From Alistipes onderdonkii (GTDB lineage Bacteria > Bacteroidota > Bacteroidia > Bacteroidales > Rikenellaceae), in NCBI RefSeq assembly GCF_025145285.1, contig NZ_CP102251.1:2480001-2544000 (forward strand): a DNA stretch of 64,000 bases. Reading direction: 5' to 3'. The translations under genes and the position numbers were made by a program. The number at the start of each line of letters is the position of its first letter. The stretch's first letter is position 1. The notes beneath the pieces are model-generated. The model worked only from the letters and a program-made list of their open reading frames with translations, had not been told where the DNA came from and did not search any database. Positions 8,015 to 15,055 of the stretch are shown here, in pieces.

Positions 8015-10924
8015 CTACTTTTTTTGGGTGCCATAGCCGACTACTAAAATCTCTTCCATGTCACCTTCCCGCTGTGCGGTGTCCTTGTCGTGGAGGATGC
8101 CTTCGGATGTCTGGACAGCGAAGTCTACCGGCATGCCGAATTTTACGCGTACGGCCTCTCCGCGCTGTTTGCCGGGCGTCCATTTCGGGGATTTGCCGAT
8201 GACGCGCAGTACCTCGTCCGCAAGGGATTTATCGGGCGATTTGAATATTTCGGCGTTGCCCACCGAGCCGTCCTTCTCGATGACGAACGTGACCAGGACT
8301 TTCCCGTAAATGTTTTTGCCGAGGGCTTCCGCCGGGTATTTCACGTTCATTTGTACCCACCGGCGAAACTCGCCGATGTCGCCGCCGTTGAATTGCGGCG
8401 GGGTATCCACCACCAGGAACGGCTCCTCCCCGGAACCTTTGTTTTCACTGGTCTTAGTGTCCTGTGCCGTAGCAGTTATTCTGAAATCAACGGGCAGCGT
8501 ATATCTCACACGCACCTTTTCGCCGCGCTGTTCGCCCGGTTTCCATTTGGGCGAAGCTGCGACGACGCGCCGCGTCTCTTCCGAGAATGCCTTGCCCGGC
8601 GTCTGAAGTATCTGGATATTGCTTACCGAGCCGTCCTTTTCGACGACGAACGACAGTACGACACGTCCCTGCTCCCCGTTCCTGAATGCCTCGGCCGGGT
8701 ATTTCACATTCGCCTGCACCCACGTACGGAAGGTGTTCAGGTCGCCGTATCCGGGGTTGTCGCCCTCCTGCATCGGGAACAAGGGCATGGTTTCTGCGAT
8801 CAGGAACGGCTGGTCGTCCTCCTTCTCGCCGGTTTCGCGGATGCTGCCGTCCTGCAGTTCGGCCTGTGCCGTGGCTCCCATTCTGAAATCTACGGGCAGG
8901 GTGTATTTCACGCGCACCTTCTGCCCCCGTTGTTCGCCGGGTGTCCATTTGGGCGATGCTTCGATTACGCGCAGCGCCTCAGCCGAGAGCGATCGGTCGG
9001 GTGTCTGGAGTATCTGCATATTGCTTACCGAACCATCCTTTTCGACGACGAACGACAATATGACGCGCCCCTGGATATTGTTTTTGACGGCTTCGGCCGG
9101 ATATTTCACATTTTCCTGCACCCATGCGCGGAAGGTGTTGAGGTCGCCGCCCCGGAACGAGGGCATCGTTTCTGCGATCAGGAAGGGCTGCTCGTTATCT
9201 TGCGCAAAGCTGCCGGTCATGGTCATGCCCCTCTGCTCCGATGCGGCCGGTGCGGGGCTGTATCCTTTGGTCGTTATGATTACCACGCCGTTGCGGGCTC
9301 GTTGCCCGTAGGTCGCTACGGAGGCTTGGTCTTTGAGAATCGTTATGTTTTCTATGCGGTTCGGATCGAGCTTGTTTATGAAATCGGGGGCCACCTCGAT
9401 CCCGTCGACCACCCAGAGCGGGTTGCCGATCTCGGCCGAAAGCACCGGTGTCCCCGGGGTTTCGGATTCCAGCGGGATCCCGGCAAACTGACGGGCTGCC
9501 TCTCCGACCTCCAGCAGGTAGGGTTTGCAACCGACGTAGGTGACGGTGAGTATTGATCCCTGCGGGGCGGAGATTTCCGCATGTCCCGATTTATCGGTGA
9601 CAACGCCCTTTTGCGTATCCTTTATCGTTATCACTGCTCCGGGCAGGGGTTCGCCGTCCTTAAGTACCGTTACGGCGACCTGTTTTTCGGTGGTTGCCGC
9701 TCCTTGGTTCGACGAGCTTGCGGCCCTGTTTTCAGTTCGGAGCAACACGACGACGGTGGCCTCCTTTTGGCTATGCTGCTTCGTATCGACCGTCGCCGGT
9801 TCGTAGCCGGGATAGCTTATCATGAGTTTGCTGCCGCCCGGGACGGCGATCTCGGCATGCCCGTCCGTATCGGTCACGGTGCCCTGCGTCGTGCCTATGA
9901 CCTGTACGATGGCCCCGGAGAGCGCCCCTTTGTCCTTGCTCCGAACCTCTATCGACACGCTGCGTGTCTTGTCCTTTTTTTCATCTCCGGCATTCTGTGT
10001 TTCCAGCCCGGGAGCGGTTCCTATACCTGTGCCGGCTGTCGGGGCGACGATCACTGCGGCGCGCGTAGTGAACGAAAATGCGCACAGGAGCCCTATCAGG
10101 GCAGGCAGCGTACCTGCCAGCCGGAGCAGGCTGTGCCTGCCTTTTGTCTGCGTAGTCATCATTTTAAAGCGTTTTTTAGTAAGTGAGTTACGCAGCCCGT
10201 TGGCTATTTCCGGACTATAACCGAAAAGCTGCTTGAAGATCGTTTGCATGTATTCGGCCCTGTCGTAGCCGCTCGTGAGCACGTCGCTGTCGGCCTCGAA
10301 TTCCTCGGCCTCGGTCAGCCGCCGTGCAGCTATCCATACGAAGGGGTTCCACCACAGGGCGGCTTTCATGGTTTCCATGACGATCCGCTCGAGGGAGTGG
10401 CGGTGGGCTATGTGGCTCGATTCGTGGGCCAGGATCGCCCCCATTTCCGCGGCGGGGGTTGCGGCCCATATGTAGATTGTGCGGAAGAACGAGAACGAAG
10501 CGATCTCCTGCCGCGTGCGCACGATCCTGTATTTGCCCGTGCGGGTGACCTCCGCGCCGCGCCGCAGGCGCCGGATACGGAATATCTGCCACAACATGAT
10601 GCCGAGAATCAGGGTTGCACCTGCCAGGTAAAGCCCCAGGCACAGATGCCCGGGCGTGATGGCGTGCGCCTCGGCGTCGGGCAGCACTTCGGCCGTCCAG
10701 TCAGCGAGGTCGGGCGCAGTTACGGTCGGGGTCGCCACGATGACCTGCCCCGGCCATACGGGGATGCGTAGCAGGGGGATCAGTGCGGCTGCGGCCGTCG
10801 AGGCAAGCAGGTACAGGCGGCACCAGCGGAATTTCACCCTGCGGTCGAGCAGGATGGTGTAGGCCGCTAACAGCACGCCGCTGCATGCGAGGACTTCGAG
10901 GGCATATATGGCCAGCGTTTTCAT
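8015..10924 (-). CDS. BlaR1-like M56 metallopeptidase with TonB modules and a terminal SusC signature
   Basis: The product is 969 aa. Residues 1-290 form a BlaR1/MecR1-type membrane peptidase: hydrophobic helices near 5-28, 35-55, 92-112 and 265-290, the zinc motif HESSH at 167-171, and the third ligand in TEAEEFEAD at 204-212. Two carboxypeptidase-regulatory-like domains follow (323-395 and 415-475), then a TonB-receptor plug-like stretch (500-555: WVVDGIE... ITILKDQASVATYG ... NGVVIITTKG). Three TonB C-terminal modules sit at about 595-682, 728-815 and 850-936, each with KYPAEA...VxxDGSV...SPKWxPGxQRG. The protein ends EEILVVGYGTQKK, the junction peptide of SusC receptors. It is partnered with the BlaI repressor 30 nt upstream; by analogy with BlaR1 it probably inactivates that repressor on an envelope signal. 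The ligand is unknown. Confidence 0.85.
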   Translation of the reverse strand: MKTLAIYALEVLACSGVLLAAYTILLDRRVKFRWCRLYLLASTAAAALIPLLRIPVWPGQVIVATPTVTAPDLADWTAEVLPDAEAHAITPGHLCLGLYLAGATLILGIMLWQIFRIRRLRRGAEVTRTGKYRIVRTRQEIASFSFFRTIYIWAATPAAEMGAILAHESSHIAHRHSLERIVMETMKAALWWNPFVWIAARRLTEAEEFEADSDVLTSGYDRAEYMQTIFKQLFGYSPEIANGLRNSLTKKRFKMMTTQTKGRHSLLRLAGTLPALIGLLCAFSFTTRAAVIVAPTAGTGIGTAPGLETQNAGDEKKDKTRSVSIEVRSKDKGALSGAIVQVIGTTQGTVTDTDGHAEIAVPGGSKLMISYPGYEPATVDTKQHSQKEATVVVLLRTENRAASSSNQGAATTEKQVAVTVLKDGEPLPGAVITIKDTQKGVVTDKSGHAEISAPQGSILTVTYVGCKPYLLEVGEAARQFAGIPLESETPGTPVLSAEIGNPLWVVDGIEVAPDFINKLDPNRIENITILKDQASVATYGQRARNGVVIITTKGYSPAPAASEQRGMTMTGSFAQDNEQPFLIAETMPSFRGGDLNTFRAWVQENVKYPAEAVKNNIQGRVILSFVVEKDGSVSNMQILQTPDRSLSAEALRVIEASPKWTPGEQRGQKVRVKYTLPVDFRMGATAQAELQDGSIRETGEKEDDQPFLIAETMPLFPMQEGDNPGYGDLNTFRTWVQANVKYPAEAFRNGEQGRVVLSFVVEKDGSVSNIQILQTPGKAFSEETRRVVAASPKWKPGEQRGEKVRVRYTLPVDFRITATAQDTKTSENKGSGEEPFLVVDTPPQFNGGDIGEFRRWVQMNVKYPAEALGKNIYGKVLVTFVIEKDGSVGNAEIFKSPDKSLADEVLRVIGKSPKWTPGKQRGEAVRVKFGMPVDFAVQTSEGILHDKDTAQREGDMEEILVVGYGTQKK

Positions 10925-10954
10925 GGTCGTAAGGGCTTGGGGCGGAGCGGGCGA

Positions 10955-11329
10955 TTATTTGCGGGCGTTCTGCATGATTTGGAGAATCTCCTCCATCTCC
11001 GTGACCGAGATGTCCTCATGGCGCGAGAAGAACGAAACCATCTGTGCCAGCGAGCCGTCGAAATAGGACGACAGTACCGACGACATGACCCCGCGTGCGT
11101 ACTCTTCGCGGCTTACGGCCGGATAGTAGCGGTGGCTTTTGCCCTCGGGCGTGTGGTTGACGAAACCTTTGTTTTCGAGGATTTTGAGGAAGGTTGCGAC
11201 CGTGGTGTATTTCGGGCGGGGTTCTTTTGTCTGGGCGATGATTTCGTTGACCACCGCATCGCCCAGCCTCCAGAGTATCTGCATGATCTCCTCTTCGCCG
11301 CGTGTGAGTTCCGTTAATTTCTTATCCAT
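10955..11329 (-). CDS. BlaI/MecI-family transcriptional repressor
   Basis: The product is 124 aa, the standard size of penicillinase-repressor family proteins. A winged helix-turn-helix occupies roughly residues 8-75 (LTRGEEEIMQILWRLGDAVVNEI... YTTVATFLKILENKGFV). It includes the YTTVAT recognition-helix pattern typical of the family and a wing ending in SHRYYPAV. The C-terminal helices form the dimer and cleavage region. It is the first gene of a two-gene operon with the M56 protein, and its promoter carries a paired dyad site at 11367-11413, so autorepression is very likely. The name refers to the family; the targets need not include a beta-lactamase gene. Confidence 0.92.
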   Translation of the reverse strand: MDKKLTELTRGEEEIMQILWRLGDAVVNEIIAQTKEPRPKYTTVATFLKILENKGFVNHTPEGKSHRYYPAVSREEYARGVMSSVLSSYFDGSLAQMVSFFSRHEDISVTEMEEILQIMQNARK

Positions 11330-11358
11330 ATCAAAAAGCGCTTTTTTAGTTCCTGTTG

Positions 11359-11390
11359 CAAGTTTACTACTAAATTTTTAGATATGCAAA
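11359..11390 (-). promoter_or_regulatory. promoter of the blaI-M56 operon
   Basis: On the minus strand TTTG (11390-11387) and TAAACTTG (11366-11359, 7 of 8 matches to TAnnTTTG) are 20 nt apart. The predicted transcript start near 11351 is about 22 nt before blaI. The near half of the operator sits exactly between the two elements. Confidence 0.6.
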
Positions 11391-11413
11391 TTTTTCTTCT
11401 AAAAAATTAGTAG
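11367..11413. promoter_or_regulatory. two-site dyad operator for the BlaI-like repressor
   Basis: CTACTAAATTTTTAG at 11367-11381 and CTAAAAAATTAGTAG at 11399-11413 form an inverted repeat of 15-bp arms with one mismatch. Each arm is itself a partial palindrome (CTA...TAG). Arm centres are 32 bp apart, about three helical turns, so two dimers could bind the same face. One arm fills the spacer of the promoter; the other lies upstream of -33. BlaI/MecI proteins bind paired dyads in this arrangement. Confidence 0.7.
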
Positions 11414-12012
11414 AATGATGCGGGAGGGGATCGTACCTATGTTTATAAGATAAGCATTTGATTGCGGAGTATGCAGCACTGGGTCGGGACGAGGCGTCGG
11501 AAGAGCCGGGGCGGGCGGGGACTGGAACGTGGAGGGCCTGATCCGGGGGCGTCGCAGGGAGGAGGCCGCGAAGGTATGGGAGAAATGGAAGCCGGAGGCG
11601 GATGGGGGCGTGACCGTATGACGGCCTGGAGGGTGGGCGGTGCCGGATCCATAGGCGGGGGCCGTGCGGAAGTGCGGGGAGGGTGGACGAAGCCGGGGTG
11701 GGCGGAGGCTGTGGTGTGGAGCCAGGGGTGCGGCTGGGGGCAGCAGGAGGACGGAGGATTAGCGGGTTGCGGTAACCGGGGCCCGGATATGGAAATCCCC
11801 GCAGAGGGAGTGGGTGGATCGGGCAAATGGCTCTACCCGGGCAAAACTGCTGGGCGCGTAACCAGCCCCGGGCACGGGGTGGATCGGGCAAATGACCCTA
11901 CGCGGCAAAAAATGCGGGGTGCGTAAAGAGCCCCGGGTATGGGGTGAGGTGTCGAACCTTACCTATTCCTTACGGGCGTTGCGGCCGGAGCTATGCTTTT
12001 CCGGCCGGCGTA
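11414..12012. other. 599-bp G/C-rich intergenic region, no supported gene
   Basis: Open frames here on both strands are low-complexity (Gly/Arg/Trp or Pro/Ser), lack signals or start contexts, and match no family I know. The region contains the 65-bp tandem repeat at 11812-11941. A GC-rich hairpin at 11982-12007 has no T-tract and may or may not end the trmB transcript. Confidence 0.5.
11812..11941. repeat. two tandem copies of a 65-bp repeat
   Basis: Copies begin at 11812 and 11877, each starting GGGTGGATCGGGCAAATG and ending in an AGCCCCGGG...GGGG block. The copies differ at several positions, so this is an old duplication. A degenerate trace (CCGGGGCCCGGATATGG) lies just upstream near 11777, and GGGT at 11942 starts an aborted third unit. 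Confidence 0.7.
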
Positions 12013-12759
12013 CTAACCCTGCCGTGCCTCTTCGTTGTCCTTCTCCGCCTTCTCGTCCTCTTCCCAGTCGAACCACGGGAATTCGTGGCGCCCGGCGAGC
12101 GAAAAACGGGTATAGGTGATCGGGAGCCCCATTTCGAGGAACCGTTTTTCGTAGGCGGTCTTGACCGACAGTACCTCGTCGGCGTAGCCCGTGCCGTAGA
12201 TGTCGGCGTTCGAGACTTCGCACGGCAGGCCGTAGCGGCGCACCACCTCGTTCGTATAGCCGAAAAGATGTTTCGAATCGGTCTTGAGGTTGATCCAACC
12301 GCCCGGGGACAGTATGCGGGCGTAATATCCGAGGAAAAGCGGCGAGGTGAGGCGTTTCTTCGCCCGGCGGCTCTTGAGTTGCGGGTCGGGGAAGGTGATC
12401 CATATCTCGTCGACCTCGCCCTCGGCGAACAGGCCGTTGATAAACTCGATGCGCGTGCGCAGGAACCCCACGTTGGGCATCTTGCGGTCGGTGGCGGTCT
12501 TAGCGCCCCGCCACATGCGTGCACCCTTGATGTCGATGCCGATGAAATTGCGCGACGGGTCGCGCTCGGCCAGCGCTACGGTATATTCGCCCTTGCCGCA
12601 GCCCAATTCGAGTACGATCGGGTTGTCGTTATGGAAAAAGTCGCTGCGCCAATGCCCCTTGAGCGGGTGGTCGCAACGGAATACCTCGTCGAATTCGGGT
12701 TGTATGAAACAGTCGAAAGTCAGGTTCTCGCGGAACTTGCGGAGCTTGTCCTTGCCCAT
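12013..12759 (-). CDS. trmB: tRNA (guanine-46-N7)-methyltransferase
   Basis: A SAM-dependent enzyme that makes m7G46 in the tRNA variable loop. The product is 248 aa. The SAM-binding motif ELGCGKGEY follows a beta strand at about residues 50-58, FIGIDIKGARMW is the acidic motif II, and the family signature ITFPDPQLKSRRAKKRL contains the catalytic PDP. A charged EEDEKAEKDNEEARQG tail ends the protein. It is the third gene of a tight operon, starting 9 nt after the gldH stop. Confidence 0.95.
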   Translation of the reverse strand: MGKDKLRKFRENLTFDCFIQPEFDEVFRCDHPLKGHWRSDFFHNDNPIVLELGCGKGEYTVALAERDPSRNFIGIDIKGARMWRGAKTATDRKMPNVGFLRTRIEFINGLFAEGEVDEIWITFPDPQLKSRRAKKRLTSPLFLGYYARILSPGGWINLKTDSKHLFGYTNEVVRRYGLPCEVSNADIYGTGYADEVLSVKTAYEKRFLEMGLPITYTRFSLAGRHEFPWFDWEEDEKAEKDNEEARQG

Positions 12760-12768
12760 TGTTGTCTC

Positions 12769-13422
12769 TTATTCGCTTTTTACGATATTTATGCCGACGG
12801 CCTCGACGCCCTTCACCGGGCGGCCGGGTGTGACGGTTATGCAGTAGTCGCCCGTGCGGGCGAAGCGGATGCGGCGGCGATAGGGGAGGTCGGCCTCGCG
12901 CGACAGGGCGGCCGGAGTGTGCGCGGCCGGGAGTGTGAGCCGGAAAGCCTCTTCGTGCCGGAGCGAATCGGGTGTGACGACTGCTATGCGTACCGTCAGC
13001 GTGTCTTCGTCCATGCGGTCGTCGTAGCGCAGGAACAAATCCATGTCACGCAGCGTCGTCGTATCTGTGTTGGTGAAGACGATGGCGGCGGGGGCGTCCC
13101 AGCCCGAGGCATTCACATCGGTCACCGCGGCTCCGTGGGGTGACACGCAGCCTGCGGCAAAGGCCGCGGTGGAAAGGAGTACTGCCCGACGGACTTTCCG
13201 GAATGCGCTGCCCGTCCGATCCCGGTATGCGGTTGTGCCGGACGCTGCCCTGCCCGACCTCGGCGTATGGAACCACGTTGTGCCGGGTTGTGTTGCGCAG
13301 GGTTGTGTCGTACAGGGCTGCATTGCTCCGGCCTGCGTGGCTGTGCTTCCCGGAATGCCGGCCGTCTGCCGAAGCGTTCCGGCTGCTGCGCGACGTGCCG
13401 CTATGTCACGTGCCCGTATCAC
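12769..13422 (-). CDS. gldH: GldH-like lipoprotein
   Basis: Up to 217 aa. The C-terminal half (DLPYRRRIRFARTGDYCITV... VEAVGINIVK) matches the GldH family of Bacteroidetes envelope lipoproteins, named for gliding but widespread in non-gliders. A lipobox, LSTAAFAAGC, is present but lies about 90 residues from the first possible start: GTG at 13422, three bases after the upstream stop. The next start is ATG at 13323. No start codon exists just before the signal, so either an unusual Thr/Gln/Pro/Cys-rich extension precedes it or the region carries an error. It is flanked by the RicT-like gene and trmB in one operon. Confidence 0.7.
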   Translation of the reverse strand: MIRARDIAARRAAAGTLRQTAGIPGSTATQAGAMQPCTTQPCATQPGTTWFHTPRSGRAASGTTAYRDRTGSAFRKVRRAVLLSTAAFAAGCVSPHGAAVTDVNASGWDAPAAIVFTNTDTTTLRDMDLFLRYDDRMDEDTLTVRIAVVTPDSLRHEEAFRLTLPAAHTPAALSREADLPYRRRIRFARTGDYCITVTPGRPVKGVEAVGINIVKSE

Positions 13423-13425
13423 CGT

Positions 13426-14985
13426 CTATTCGTTTGAACCCCCGTTGCTTCCGCTGCCGTTGTCGCTGCCCCCTTCGCGGCGTTCGCCTCCCGGACGGCG
13501 GCGGTTGCGGTTGTTTCGCCTGTTGCCACCTTCGCGGCGTTCCCCGCCATTTGTATTGCCCTCTGCGCCGTTGTTGCCTCCGTTGTTGCCGTTGCCATTG
13601 TTGCGGGGAGCTGCCTCATTGCGGTTCCCGTTGCGGCGGTCACCGCCGTTGCGGCCCTCCCCGTTGTTCCGGTTCTCGTTGCTGCGGCCTTCCCCGTTAC
13701 GGTTCTCCCCGTTGCGGGAACGGTCGCTGCGCCGCTGGCGGCGTTCGGGGCGCTCCTGCTGGGGCTGCTGCCCCGGCTGAGCCTGGCGGCGCTCCTGTCC
13801 TGTTTCCTGGGAAGGTTGTCCGTTCTGCCCCTCCTGCCCGTTCTGTTTGCCCCGGTTGCGGCCGCGCTTGTTGCGCCGTTTGGCCGAGTCGAAACGGGTG
13901 ATGCTGTCCTCTTCGGAGCGGTAGGTCGGCTCCTCGGCTATCGGGCGGATGTCGTCGGCGTGCTGCAGCTGGTCGACCTTCTTGCCCGCACGGTTCAGCG
14001 CCATGATTTCGCGCACGCGCGACACGGGCAGCGTAGTGACATTGACCATCGCATCCTTGCTTGACGAGAAGGTCATCGTGCCGGCGAGGATGTCGCTTTT
14101 GACGAGGAAATATTCGCCGTCGATGGCCTGCAACGGCTCACGCAGGCGCGGGAACTCCTTGCGGGCGTCGACATAGGTGTCGTATTCGTACATCATGCAG
14201 CATTTGAGCTTCGAGCACTGCCCGGCCAGTTTCTGGGGATTGAGCGAAATCTCCTGTGCACGGGCGGCACCCGTCGTGACGCTCGAGAAGCTCGACATCC
14301 ACGATGCGCAGCACAGCTCGCGCCCGCAGGCACCCAGCCCGCCGATGCGCCCGGCTTCCTGGCGTGCGCCGATCTGCTTCATTTCGATGCGGATGTGGAA
14401 CCGCTCGGCGAAGACCTTGATCAGTTCGCGAAAATCGACACGCTCGTCGGCGATATAGTAGAAAATAGCCTTGATCTTGTCCCCCTGGTACTCCACGTCG
14501 CCGATCTTCATGTTGAGTCCCATGTCGGCGGCAATCTGGCGCGAAGCGATCATCGTCTCGTGTTCGAGGGCAATGGCCTCCTGCCATTTCTCGATGTCGT
14601 AGGGTTTGGCCTTGCGGTAAACCTTCTTGAACTCGCCGTTGTAGGGGTTGAATCCCGTGCGGCGCATCTGGCGTGCTACCAGGTCGCCCGTGAGCGAAAC
14701 GACGCCGATGTCGTGTCCGGGCGATGCCTCGACCGCCACGATGTCGCCCCGCTTGAGCTGCAGGTTGTTGGCGTTCTGGTAGAACGAGCGGCGCGTGTTC
14801 TTGAACCGCACCTCCACGATGTCGGTCGGGATATTCTCGGGGTACTCCTCGAGCCACGCCGTTTCGTGGAGCTTGAAACACCCGTCGCAGAGTTTCGCCT
14901 CGCACTCTGCGCCGCAATCGCAGAAACTGCATCCGCGGCCGACTTCGGGTTTACACTTTTTCGTATATTGTTTTTCGGTGTCCAT
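13426..14985 (-). CDS. PSP1/RicT-like cysteine-rich protein with a basic low-complexity tail
   Basis: The product is 519 aa. Residues 1-35 hold a cluster of Cys (GCSFCDCGAECEAKLCDGC). Residues about 50-290 form a PSP1 domain as in RicT/YaaT, including GACGRELCCASW and QCSKLKCCMMYEYD. In RicT such cysteines help hold iron-sulfur clusters in an RNA-maturation complex; the same role here is inference. From about residue 365 to the end the chain is Arg/Asn/Gly/Gln-rich with RNGENRNGEGR-type repeats, typical of disordered RNA-binding tails. It is the first gene of the operon with gldH and trmB. Confidence 0.85.
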   Translation of the reverse strand: MDTEKQYTKKCKPEVGRGCSFCDCGAECEAKLCDGCFKLHETAWLEEYPENIPTDIVEVRFKNTRRSFYQNANNLQLKRGDIVAVEASPGHDIGVVSLTGDLVARQMRRTGFNPYNGEFKKVYRKAKPYDIEKWQEAIALEHETMIASRQIAADMGLNMKIGDVEYQGDKIKAIFYYIADERVDFRELIKVFAERFHIRIEMKQIGARQEAGRIGGLGACGRELCCASWMSSFSSVTTGAARAQEISLNPQKLAGQCSKLKCCMMYEYDTYVDARKEFPRLREPLQAIDGEYFLVKSDILAGTMTFSSSKDAMVNVTTLPVSRVREIMALNRAGKKVDQLQHADDIRPIAEEPTYRSEEDSITRFDSAKRRNKRGRNRGKQNGQEGQNGQPSQETGQERRQAQPGQQPQQERPERRQRRSDRSRNGENRNGEGRSNENRNNGEGRNGGDRRNGNRNEAAPRNNGNGNNGGNNGAEGNTNGGERREGGNRRNNRNRRRPGGERREGGSDNGSGSNGGSNE

Positions 14986-15003
14986 TTGTGGGCATAATTT
15001 GCG

Positions 15004-15011
15004 TAAAGATA
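15004..15011 (-). promoter_or_regulatory. likely -7 box of the ricT-like/gldH/trmB operon
   Basis: The minus strand reads TATCTTTA, 7 of 8 to TAnnTTTG, placed 19 nt before the start codon at 14985. No matching -33 element could be assigned. Confidence 0.45.
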
Positions 15012-15055
15012 CGAAATTTTTTTTAACCGGCGGTCACTGTGCCTAAATCGTTGCC

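Noticed and set aside
11462..11926. 154-codon plus-strand frame in the gap after blaI
   Set aside because: Low-complexity Gly/Arg/Trp sequence covering the tandem repeat; opposite frames are Pro/Ser low complexity. No gene is supported.
11812..11941. CRISPR array
   Set aside because: Only two adjacent 65-bp units with no unique spacers and no cas genes.
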